Positions 1 through 5,971 of a DNA stretch of 9,259 nucleotides are shown here, one piece after another. The first letter of the stretch is position 1; every line of letters starts with the position of its first letter. Under the pieces are notes generated by a model that saw only the letters and a program-made list of their open reading frames with translations, was not told the origin of the DNA and did no database searches. Both the position numbers and the translations under genes were made by a program. This DNA is from Bdellovibrionales bacterium (GTDB lineage Bacteria; Bdellovibrionota; Bdellovibrionia; Bdellovibrionales; UBA1609). The stretch lies in assembly GCA_027451425.1 (NCBI GenBank), contig DAIDJH010000046.1:1-9259 (forward strand), read 5' to 3'.

Positions 1-57
1 TTGATCCGCCGCGACTGCCGGTATTTGCTTATAGCTGGTCGTTTCAATAATTATAGG

Positions 58-1368
58 TTATCCGGTTTTTTTGCCGCCACCAAAAACAAACCCCTTAAGC
101 CCGCCCATTGAACCTTGATTGGGTTTTGCGTCTTCAACGGAGTGAATGGTGATCCCGCTTGCGGGCGGGGCAGAAGTTGAAGTGGCGGGCCGTGGCGGAG
201 TGGTGGATTTTGGAGCGCCGATTGACGCGGCTGTTGGCGGAGTTGTCGCCGCTGCCGGTCGTTGCACGGGCGGGGCCGGTGGCGATTTAGATGCGGGGGA
301 GTGGGATGATGCTGAGGCCAGAGGCGAGCCGTTGTCTTTATTTTTCCCCAAGAAATTGTCGGCGTTTTCTTTTGAAATTTTTCCCTCTTCCACAAGTTTT
401 TTCAAATGCATTTCAAAGGTCATCATTCCCTCACTTATACTGGTTTGCATGATCGAGGGGATTTGATACGTTTTTCCTTCACGGATGAGGTTCGCGCAAG
501 CAAATGTATTGATGAGAATTTCAATCGCCGCGGCACGGCCGGGCTGATCCGCACGTGGGAAGAGTGTCTGCGCAACCACGCCACGAAGAGATTCTGAGAG
601 CATCACGCGAATTTGCGCCTGTTGCGTTTCGGGGAAGGCATCAATAATACGGTCGACGGTTTTGGCGGCAGAGTTCGTGTGGAGAGTTCCAAACACAAGG
701 TGACCGGTTTCAGCAGCTGTAATGGCGAGAGAAATTGTTTCTAGATCGCGCATCTCGCCCACAAGAATCGTATCCGGGTCTTCGCGCAAGGCCGCCTTTA
801 GAGCGTTGGCAAACGATTTTGTGTGCGAGCTTACTTCGCGCTGATTAATAAGGGATTGCCGATTTTCATGCACGAATTCGATTGGATCTTCGACCGTGAT
901 AATGTGTTGGCGCTCAGTCACGTTGATTGTGTGAATCATAGCGGCAAGAGTTGTCGACTTACCAGAGCCCGTCGGCCCTGTGACAAGAATAAGTCCACGG
1001 GGAATTTGAATGAGGCGGCTTAAGGTCTCGGGCAGGCCAAGCTCTTGGAGAGTTTTAATTTTTTCAGGGATAACGCGAAAAACTCCGCCCATCCCTCGAC
1101 GTTGCATAAAAACGTTACAACGAAAGCGGCCCAAGTTATTAACGGCGTATGAGCAATCGAGCTCCCAATTTTCGACGAAGAGTCGACGCTGTTTTTCGGT
1201 GAGGATTTCAAAAATCAAAGCTTGCACCCCTTCATTTGAAAGCTCAGGGTGATCGAGCTTGACCATTTCGCCGTGGATGCGCAAAAAAGGAGGCGAACCT
1301 GCGCTAAGATGCAAGTCTGACGCGTTTTGCGCTACCATAATTTTAAACAATTGATCTATCTGTGCCAT
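58..1368 (-). CDS. pilT: Type IV pilus retraction ATPase PilT with long Pro/Ala/Ser-rich C-terminal tail
   Basis: PilT is a cytoplasmic hexameric ATPase of the secretion-ATPase (GspE/PilB/PilT) family that powers pilus disassembly for twitching motility. Numbering from the ATG at 1368 (436 aa): the N-terminal PAS-like domain (about 1-98) begins with the typical NASDLHLSAG stretch. The RecA-like core shows the Walker A GPTGSGKST (131-139), the Asp box ITVEDPIEF (157-165), the Walker B ILVGEMRD with Glu205, and the His box GTLHT (227-231). The retraction-associated AIRNLIRE motif appears as ACANLIRE (about 290-297). Family members are usually about 345-370 aa. Here residues from about 344 onward form a low-complexity Pro/Ala/Ser/Thr tail ending in a Gly- and Lys-containing segment. 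An in-frame ATG at 1374 adds two residues; 1368 aligns better with family N-termini and fits the palindrome upstream. Neither start has a clear Shine-Dalgarno. The gene is divergent from rng. Function is confident; PilU is less likely. Confidence 0.95.
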   Translation of the reverse strand: MAQIDQLFKIMVAQNASDLHLSAGSPPFLRIHGEMVKLDHPELSNEGVQALIFEILTEKQRRLFVENWELDCSYAVNNLGRFRCNVFMQRRGMGGVFRVIPEKIKTLQELGLPETLSRLIQIPRGLILVTGPTGSGKSTTLAAMIHTINVTERQHIITVEDPIEFVHENRQSLINQREVSSHTKSFANALKAALREDPDTILVGEMRDLETISLAITAAETGHLVFGTLHTNSAAKTVDRIIDAFPETQQAQIRVMLSESLRGVVAQTLFPRADQPGRAAAIEILINTFACANLIREGKTYQIPSIMQTSISEGMMTFEMHLKKLVEEGKISKENADNFLGKNKDNGSPLASASSHSPASKSPPAPPVQRPAAATTPPTAASIGAPKSTTPPRPATSTSAPPASGITIHSVEDAKPNQGSMGGLKGFVFGGGKKTG

Positions 1369-1372
1369 CCGC

Positions 1373-1383
1373 ATAAGACTTAT
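1373..1383. promoter_or_regulatory. Palindrome ATAAGACTTAT between divergent pilT and rng start codons
   Basis: The 11-bp sequence ATAAG-A-CTTAT is a perfect inverted repeat centred at 1378. It fills most of the 14-bp gap between the pilT ATG at 1374 and the rng ATG at 1389. Each strand reads a -10-like hexamer (CATAAG on plus, GATAAG on minus). A TTGATC at 1351-1356 could be a plus-strand -35, although its 15-bp spacer to CATAAG is short. The rng start (1389) and the second pilT ATG (1368) lie 11 and 10 nt from the axis. It could be a bidirectional promoter core or a small operator. The symmetry is seen directly; the function is inferred. Confidence 0.35.
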
Positions 1384-1388
1384 CGGAT

Positions 1389-2915
1389 ATGTCTGCGGAA
1401 ATCTTAATCAATGTGCATTCCAGCCAAACGCGTGTCGCCTATGTCGAAGACCGCACACTCCTTGATTTAAAAATCGAACGAAAAATTTCTCCGACTATGG
1501 TCGGGTCTATCTATAAGGGCAAAGTTTTACGCGTTCTGCCGGGGATGCAGGCGGCCTTCGTGGACATTGGTCTAACCCGCGCCGCATTTTTATACGTGGG
1601 GGACATTCACGGTCCGGCAGCAAGCGATGACGCAATTTATGAAACGGAAGACGGGGAGCCTCAACCGATGGGGGACCCACCGTCCGAGCCCGATAGTGGC
1701 AGAGCGCATCCCCCTATTCAGGATTTGATCAAAGAAGGGCAGCTTCTACTCGTGCAAGTTGCCAAGGATCCGCTTGGTACAAAAGGTTCGCGCATCACGA
1801 CAAATATTTCGCTCCCGGGGCGAACGGTTGTTTATATGCCGACGGTCACGCATTGTGGGGTTTCTCGACGAATCGAAGATGAGGCGGAGCGGGCACGCCT
1901 TCGTAAAATTGTTGAAAACGCGAAGGCATCCGGCGGGATTATTGTGCGCACCGCTGGCGAAGGTGCAACCGCTGGCGATATTCTCTCCGATATCGACTAT
2001 CTTTCGCGGCTATGGGCCGATGTGCAGGCGACATATGAAAAGAAAAAATCGCCGGGGCTTATCCATTCCGAGATCGATGTTGAACTTCGCGCGCTTCGGG
2101 ACTTGCTCAACGAGCGTGTGGAGCGAGTGATCGTCGATGACCAAACAGTGCAGCGAAAAGTCCTAAGTTTTGTAAGCCAATTTTTGCCACAGTTTAAAAA
2201 TCGAGTGTTTCTTCATAGAGGCGACAAGCCGCTTTTTGATTTATACGACATTGATCTTGAAATTCAGCGCGCGCTTGGGCGCCGCATTTGGTTAAAGTCT
2301 GGCGGCTATATCGTAATTGATGAGGCCGAAGCGCTTGTTGTGATCGACGTCAACACGGGGAAGTTTGTAGGCAAGCGGGATCTTGAAGATACAATTGTTA
2401 CCACGAATATCGAGGCGGCGCGCGAAATCGCCCATCAACTGCGCATTCGCAATTGTGGCGGAATCATCATTATCGACTTTATTGATATGGAAAAAGAGGT
2501 CCATAGAGAAAAAGTTTTAAACGTTCTGAAAGAGGAATTGGCAAAAGATCGCGCACGCGCCGTTGTGTCAGGAATGTCAGAGCTTGGCCTTGTTGAAATG
2601 ACGAGAAAACGCAATCGGCCAAGCCTTGTGGCCTCGCTTTGCGAGCCCTGTCCATATTGTGAAGGTAAAGGTTACATTAAGCAGAAAGCAACGGTTGCCC
2701 ACGAAATTTTCCGCGCGCTAGAGAAGGAAGCCTTGCGCCATAAAGGGCGTGCAGTAGTGATCCATTGCCACTCTGAAGTGGCGGACTGGATATACGCCGA
2801 AGAAGCCGAGCCTCTTGAACACATTGAGATAGCCCTTGGGCACTCGGTTGCCCTTAAGGTTGAGCCGGGCTTTCATATTGAGCAATTTGACATCGAAATT
2901 AACCCGAGAAGTTGA
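1389..2915 (+). CDS. rng: Ribonuclease G (RNase E/G family)
   Basis: This is a 5'-end-sensing endoribonuclease that in other bacteria matures the 16S rRNA 5' end and takes part in mRNA decay. The 508-aa protein starts with the family N-terminus (SAEILINV) and has an S1 domain (about 37-140) containing VGSIYKGKV, PGMQAAFVDIG and VAKDPLGTKG. The DNase I-like catalytic part carries the presumed metal ligands Asp320 (VVIDVNTG) and Asp363 (IIIIDFIDM). A Zn-link CPYC (Cys421, Cys424) follows. The protein ends shortly after the small domain and lacks the long RNase E scaffold tail, so RNase G is the better name. An acidic, Pro-rich insert at about 75-109 lies inside the S1 domain. ATG 1389 is the only usable start, because an in-frame stop lies at 1374-1376. 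No Shine-Dalgarno is visible. It is the first gene of the plus-strand run. Confidence 0.95.
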   Translation: MSAEILINVHSSQTRVAYVEDRTLLDLKIERKISPTMVGSIYKGKVLRVLPGMQAAFVDIGLTRAAFLYVGDIHGPAASDDAIYETEDGEPQPMGDPPSEPDSGRAHPPIQDLIKEGQLLLVQVAKDPLGTKGSRITTNISLPGRTVVYMPTVTHCGVSRRIEDEAERARLRKIVENAKASGGIIVRTAGEGATAGDILSDIDYLSRLWADVQATYEKKKSPGLIHSEIDVELRALRDLLNERVERVIVDDQTVQRKVLSFVSQFLPQFKNRVFLHRGDKPLFDLYDIDLEIQRALGRRIWLKSGGYIVIDEAEALVVIDVNTGKFVGKRDLEDTIVTTNIEAAREIAHQLRIRNCGGIIIIDFIDMEKEVHREKVLNVLKEELAKDRARAVVSGMSELGLVEMTRKRNRPSLVASLCEPCPYCEGKGYIKQKATVAHEIFRALEKEALRHKGRAVVIHCHSEVADWIYAEEAEPLEHIEIALGHSVALKVEPGFHIEQFDIEINPRS

Positions 2916-2942
2916 CAGGACTTACGCAACATGGCAGATACT
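2912..2942 (+). promoter_or_regulatory. Candidate promoter for rplU-rpmA and downstream genes
   Basis: A perfect TTGACA -35 hexamer (2912-2917) is followed by a GATACT -10-like hexamer (2937-2942). The spacer is 19 bp, longer than the ideal 17. The TGA stop of rng lies inside the -35 box. The predicted start near 2949 would give a leader of about 42 nt. A second TTGACA occurs 25 bp upstream (2887-2892) without a good -10. Confidence 0.35.
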
Positions 2943-2956
2943 ACTCTCTTCAATTT

Positions 2957-2971
2957 GCGCTTCTAAAGCGT
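2957..2971 (+). promoter_or_regulatory. Small hairpin in the rplU leader
   Basis: CGCTT (2958-2962) pairs perfectly with AAGCG (2966-2970) across a CTA loop, plus a closing G-T pair. It sits seven bases before the rplU ribosome-binding site. A weaker alternative pairing, GCG (2968-2970) with CGC (2975-2977), would exclude it and lies against the Shine-Dalgarno. L21 operons are often autoregulated through their leaders, so this may be a control element, but the stems are short. Confidence 0.25.
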
Positions 2972-2977
2972 CTTCGC

Positions 2978-2982
2978 GGAGG
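2978..2982 (+). promoter_or_regulatory. Strong ribosome-binding site of rplU (GGAGG)
   Basis: GGAGG lies 8 nt before the ATG at 2991. It fixes the rplU start and is the best Shine-Dalgarno in the window. Confidence 0.85.
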
Positions 2983-2990
2983 TCTTTAAA

Positions 2991-3545
2991 ATGTATGCCA
3001 TTATTCGCACCGGCGGTAAGCAATATACTGTTCGCGCCGGAGATACTCTTCGCGTTGAAAAGCTGCCGCGGGAACTTGGTGCCGAGTTTGATGTTGACGA
3101 GGTGTTGCTCGTTGGCGGCGAACAAATTCATGTTGGTGAACCAACGGTAAAAAACGCCAAAGTCACGATGATTGTCACCCAACAGGCCAAAGCGCCAAAG
3201 GTAATTGTGTTCAAGAAGAAGCGTCGGCAGGGCTATCGCCGGCTTCACGGGCACCGACAACTGTACACGGAACTTTTTGTTAAAGCGATTCGTGGTCCGA
3301 CGGGAGAGGTGAGCGAAGCAGAGCGAAATGCGGTTGTGGTGGATCCGGCTAAAAAGTTGGAGCGGCAGGCACAGCACGCAGATAAGAAAACGACAGAGGC
3401 AAATACGGCGCCGAAAGCGAAAAAAGCGGCTGGCGCGAAGAAGGCTAAGTCAGCCGTGAAAAAAACGACAAGGCCGGGCGTAAAGGCTAAGGCAAAAGCG
3501 GGAACAAAAAAGGCAGCGACGACCAAAAAGTCGACAAAGCAGTAA
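2991..3545 (+). CDS. rplU: 50S ribosomal protein L21 (bL21) with Lys/Ala-rich C-terminal extension
   Basis: L21 is a 23S rRNA-binding protein of the large subunit. The first 105 or so residues are a normal bL21: the start MYAIIRTGGKQY, the LLVGG stretch (39-43), VIVFKKKRRQGYRR (71-84) and GHRQLYTELFVKAI (87-100). Family members usually end near residue 103. This one continues to 184 aa. After a linker (about 105-140), residues 141-184 hold 16 lysines and one arginine among 44, with no Asp or Glu, in AKK/KKA/KAK repeats like histone-H1-type tails. Such a tail is probably disordered and binds RNA. Similar basic tails are known on some bacterial L21 proteins, so it is probably genuine. rpmA follows after 20 nt, the standard rplU-rpmA pair. 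Confidence 0.97.
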   Translation: MYAIIRTGGKQYTVRAGDTLRVEKLPRELGAEFDVDEVLLVGGEQIHVGEPTVKNAKVTMIVTQQAKAPKVIVFKKKRRQGYRRLHGHRQLYTELFVKAIRGPTGEVSEAERNAVVVDPAKKLERQAQHADKKTTEANTAPKAKKAAGAKKAKSAVKKTTRPGVKAKAKAGTKKAATTKKSTKQ

Positions 3546-3551
3546 ATTTAA

Positions 3552-3557
3552 AGAGGG
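3552..3557 (+). promoter_or_regulatory. Ribosome-binding site of rpmA (AGAGGG)
   Basis: AGAGGG lies 8 nt before the ATG at 3566, inside the 20-nt rplU-rpmA gap, and supports that start. Confidence 0.75.
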
Positions 3558-3565
3558 TGTAAGTC

Positions 3566-3832
3566 ATGGCATCAAAAAAGGCGGCAGGCAGTACCCGGAA
3601 CGGGCGAGAGAGCGAAAGTAAGCGACTGGGAGTAAAGCGATTTGGCGGGCAGAACGTTTTGCCCGGCACGATTCTTATTCGCCAGCGGGGCACAAAATTT
3701 TTTACAGGTCGAAATGTACGCATGGGTCGCGACCACACGATTTACTCAGTCATTGCCGGTCAAGTGAAGTTTGAACGGGTGAATAAGCAAAAATTCCGTG
3801 TCAGCGTGTATGCTCCTGTTGCAGCGGCATAG
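3566..3832 (+). CDS. rpmA: 50S ribosomal protein L27 (bL27)
   Basis: L27 is a large-subunit protein whose flexible N-terminus reaches the peptidyl-transferase centre and contacts tRNA. The 88-aa product is of normal length and has the family core: [21 protein letters not shown] (residues 9-29), [14 protein letters not shown] and [17 protein letters not shown]. The N-terminus reads MASKKAAGS where E. coli has MAHKKAGGS, so His3 is Ser and Gly7 is Ala. There is no N-terminal cleavage extension of the Firmicutes type. It sits directly after rplU and 26 nt before obgE, the common rplU-rpmA-obg order, so co-transcription is likely. Confidence 0.97.
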   Translation: MASKKAAGSTRNGRESESKRLGVKRFGGQNVLPGTILIRQRGTKFFTGRNVRMGRDHTIYSVIAGQVKFERVNKQKFRVSVYAPVAAA

Positions 3833-3836
3833 TTTC

Positions 3837-3855
3837 ATTTTCAACAATTGAAAGT
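3837..3855 (+). promoter_or_regulatory. AT-rich hairpin directly before the obgE start codon
   Basis: TTTCAA (3839-3844) pairs perfectly with TTGAAA (3848-3853) around a CAA loop, extended by a T-G and an A-T pair. It occupies most of the 26-nt rpmA-obgE gap and ends 3 nt before the GTG at 3859. No Shine-Dalgarno or U-tract is present, so it is not a typical terminator. It might damp obgE initiation, but the stem is AT-rich and weak. Confidence 0.3.
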
Positions 3856-3858
3856 CTT

Positions 3859-4965
3859 GTGAAATTCATTGATGAGGTCACCATCGAAGTTGCCTCCGGA
3901 AAAGGCGGCCCGGGGTGTGTGAGTTTTCGTCGAGAAAAATATGTTCCGCGCGGTGGTCCGGATGGCGGTGACGGTGGGCGTGGCGGGAATATTGTATTCA
4001 AAACATCCTCTCGCCTTCACTCGCTTCTCGATTTAAAAATCAAAAATAAATATCATGCCGAGGACGGCGAGCGCGGGCGCAGTCAAAATCGGACGGGGCG
4101 AGACGGTTCGGACCTTACTATAGCTGTGCCACCAGGAACAATTATTAAAGATCTAGGCGGGCACATCATCCGCGACTTAGGGTTAAATGAAGAGTATTTG
4201 TTTCTTGCGGGTGGCATCGGGGGCAAAGGCAACACGTTTTACAAATCAAGCGTCAATCAAGCCCCCGACATCGCCCAAAAAGGTATGCCCGGCCAAAGCA
4301 CAACAGTTCACCTTGAACTCAAACTTATCGCCGATGTTGGCATCGTCGGCTACCCAAATGCGGGCAAATCCACTTTGATTTCGGCGATTTCGGCGGCGCG
4401 CCCCAAAATTGCTGATTATCCGTTTACGACGCTAACGCCCAATCTCGGCGTCGTTCGCGTTGATGACGAAGCGAATTTTATTGTGGCTGACATGCCGGGG
4501 CTGATCAAAGGTGCGCACGAAGGGCATGGGCTGGGGATTCAGTTTTTAAGGCATATTGAGCGCACAAAGTTTTTTGTGCACGTGATTGATATAAGCGGAG
4601 TAAGCGGGAGAGATCCAATCCAGGATTTTAAGGATATCAACGCAGAATTAAAGTTATACGATAAGGCGATGCGTGAGCGAGAAGACTTTTCTCCGCTCGG
4701 CACTCGCGCGCAAATAGTTGCACTTAATAAGGCCGATGTTTTGTCGCCGCAAGAAGCGGAGAAGTTGTCGGAGAAATTTCAAAAAATAAAATCGGCAGGG
4801 AAACTAGATATTGTTGAGGTTGTACTAATATCAGCTGTGACGCGAATGAATTTAGCCAGGCTAGTAAAATTAATGGGAGAAAAAGTCTTCAATGAAAAAA
4901 ACGAAAAAGGCAAAGGCCAAGCCACGGGCAAAGCGGGCGACGTCCGTAAGCGTAAAAAAGACTAA
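3859..4965 (+). CDS. obgE: Obg-family GTPase ObgE/CgtA
   Basis: Obg is an essential GTPase that binds 50S subunits during late assembly and links ribosome maturation to stress and (p)ppGpp. The 368-aa protein has the glycine-rich Obg fold (about 1-157), with GGPDGGDGGRGGN (32-44) and AGGIGGKGN (117-125). The GTPase domain follows: G1 GYPNAGKST (164-172), G2 FTTLTP (189-194), G3 DMPG (211-214), G4 NKAD (290-293) and G5 SAV (325-327). There is no OCT domain. The protein ends in a short Lys/Gly-rich tail (about 345-368). The GTG at 3859 is chosen because the Obg fold begins immediately. Upstream there is a hairpin but no Shine-Dalgarno, so translation may depend on coupling from rpmA. The last 74 nt overlap nadD in another frame. 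Confidence 0.96.
   Translation: MKFIDEVTIEVASGKGGPGCVSFRREKYVPRGGPDGGDGGRGGNIVFKTSSRLHSLLDLKIKNKYHAEDGERGRSQNRTGRDGSDLTIAVPPGTIIKDLGGHIIRDLGLNEEYLFLAGGIGGKGNTFYKSSVNQAPDIAQKGMPGQSTTVHLELKLIADVGIVGYPNAGKSTLISAISAARPKIADYPFTTLTPNLGVVRVDDEANFIVADMPGLIKGAHEGHGLGIQFLRHIERTKFFVHVIDISGVSGRDPIQDFKDINAELKLYDKAMREREDFSPLGTRAQIVALNKADVLSPQEAEKLSEKFQKIKSAGKLDIVEVVLISAVTRMNLARLVKLMGEKVFNEKNEKGKGQATGKAGDVRKRKKD
4875..4879 (+). promoter_or_regulatory. Ribosome-binding site of nadD inside obgE (GGGAG)
   Basis: GGGAG within the obgE coding sequence lies 12 nt before the ATG at 4892. The spacing is somewhat long but supports this internal start and the obgE-nadD overlap. Confidence 0.5.
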
Positions 4966-5971
4966 AAAAATCGGGCTATTCGGCGGAACATTCGACCCGA
5001 TTCATTACGGGCATTTAAATTCCATTGAGACGCTTCAGGAGCAGCTCAAATTCGACGAAATTTTCGTCGTCCCGGCCAAGCAAAATCCATTTCGTCAAAA
5101 CACTCGTGTGACGGAGGGCCGACATCGCCTTGAAATGGTGAAATGTGCATTGAGCGATCGCGAGCGGTTTTCAAACGTAAAAATTATGTCTGATGAGATT
5201 GATAGGGGGGGCGTTAGCTATACAGTTGAAACCATTCGTGCCTTGAAGGCGGAGCGGCGAGAAGCTGAGCTTTATCTTTGCATGGGCGCGGACCAATTAA
5301 ATGGATTTGCCCATTGGCGGGAATATAAAAAAATTCTGACTTTGGCAAATTTAGTTGTGACGACCCGGCCGGGATACGACCTAGCCCGAGCAAAAGCGAA
5401 TATGCCGGCATGGCTTCAGGCGGAGCTGGTGAGTTTTCGCTTTCCGCGCGGACGACTCAAATCGAAAAAGACGATTCAGTACGTAAATCTTCAGGATATT
5501 GATGTATCGGCCTCGGAGATTCGCCGAAGGGCGCGTCGTGGTGAAAGCATAGAGCATCTCACGCCGGCGGCGGTTGTACAGTATATTGTCGGGCAAAAAA
5601 TCTATACACCGCAAGATCGAAAGGTTGAAGACTACCGGGAGTTCACAAAATTTTGCGCGAAGGTCGCGATCGACCACGGCGCACTTCAAGTGCACGGCTA
5701 CGATCTTCGAGAGCTCACCCAGCCAGCCGAATTTGCGCTTGTTGCAACAGGCACAAGCGCCCGGCACACGCGATCTTTGTCAGAAAGCATTGTGAAAGAA
5801 GCGCGTGAACAGTTTGATATTTACCCACAAAGCACCGAGGGAGCGCAGGAGGGGCGGTGGATTATCGTAGATTATGGCACTCTCATGATTCACATCTTTT
5901 TTGATTATGTGAGAAGCGAATACCGAATCGAAGACTTGTGGGCTGGGGCCAAGCGCATTGAGCTGGTATGA
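4892..5971 (+). CDS. nadD: Fused nicotinate-nucleotide adenylyltransferase (NadD) and ribosomal silencing factor (RsfS)
   Basis: One uninterrupted 359-aa frame joins two usually separate proteins. Residues 1-26 are a Lys-rich leader. Residues 27-240 are NadD, which makes nicotinate adenine dinucleotide from NaMN and ATP. They show the nucleotidyltransferase motif GTFDPIHYGH (32-41), the YLCMGADQL stretch (128-136) and the second signature VSASEIRR (205-212). Residues from about 247 to 358 are RsfS (YbeB/Iojap), which binds L14 and blocks subunit joining. They show VATGTSAR (284-291), EG (316-317), WIIVDYGTLMIHIF (323-336) and YRIEDLW (344-350). The linker is only about 10 residues. No ATG, GTG or TTG lies in frame between codon 1 and the NadD core, so the start at 4892 and the overlap with obgE are forced. 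nadD and rsfS are commonly adjacent in other genomes, and here they appear merged. The stop overlaps the rlmH start (ATGA). Both domain calls are strong. Confidence 0.95.
   Translation: MKKTKKAKAKPRAKRATSVSVKKTKKIGLFGGTFDPIHYGHLNSIETLQEQLKFDEIFVVPAKQNPFRQNTRVTEGRHRLEMVKCALSDRERFSNVKIMSDEIDRGGVSYTVETIRALKAERREAELYLCMGADQLNGFAHWREYKKILTLANLVVTTRPGYDLARAKANMPAWLQAELVSFRFPRGRLKSKKTIQYVNLQDIDVSASEIRRRARRGESIEHLTPAAVVQYIVGQKIYTPQDRKVEDYREFTKFCAKVAIDHGALQVHGYDLRELTQPAEFALVATGTSARHTRSLSESIVKEAREQFDIYPQSTEGAQEGRWIIVDYGTLMIHIFFDYVRSEYRIEDLWAGAKRIELV

Noticed and set aside
1..57. Possible ends of a neighbouring gene beyond pilT on either strand
   Set aside because: Plus-strand codons ending at TAA 48-50 and a minus-strand frame continuing past the pilT stop are both open, but neither has a start, a known motif or enough length. 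No terminator hairpin is visible.
51..395. A 114-codon minus-strand frame overlapping the pilT tail
   Set aside because: It is the same-strand shadow of the pilT low-complexity region in another frame. Its Pro/Arg/His/Gln composition is typical of a frame-shifted Pro/Ala-rich sequence.
2922..3377. A 151-codon minus-strand open frame across rplU
   Set aside because: It is antisense to the strongly supported L21 gene, has no recognisable domain, and lies opposite a well-placed Shine-Dalgarno and start.
3411..3542. The Lys/Ala-rich end of rplU as a tandem DNA repeat
   Set aside because: Codons for the AKK/KKA units vary (aaa, aag, gcg, gct, gca), so the repetition is at the protein level and not a DNA repeat array.
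3833..3858. Intrinsic terminator after rpmA
   Set aside because: The stem is AT-rich with no GC core and no following T-run, so it does not look like a rho-independent terminator.
5600..5640. Sequencing frameshift creating the NadD-RsfS fusion
   Set aside because: Both domains are in the same frame with no compensating disruption, and no ATG with a Shine-Dalgarno lies at the junction, so a simple indel artefact would not explain it. It still deserves read-level checking.
5381..5767. A 128-codon minus-strand frame inside nadD-rsfS
   Set aside because: Antisense to two conserved domains, with no recognisable motif or ribosome-binding site.
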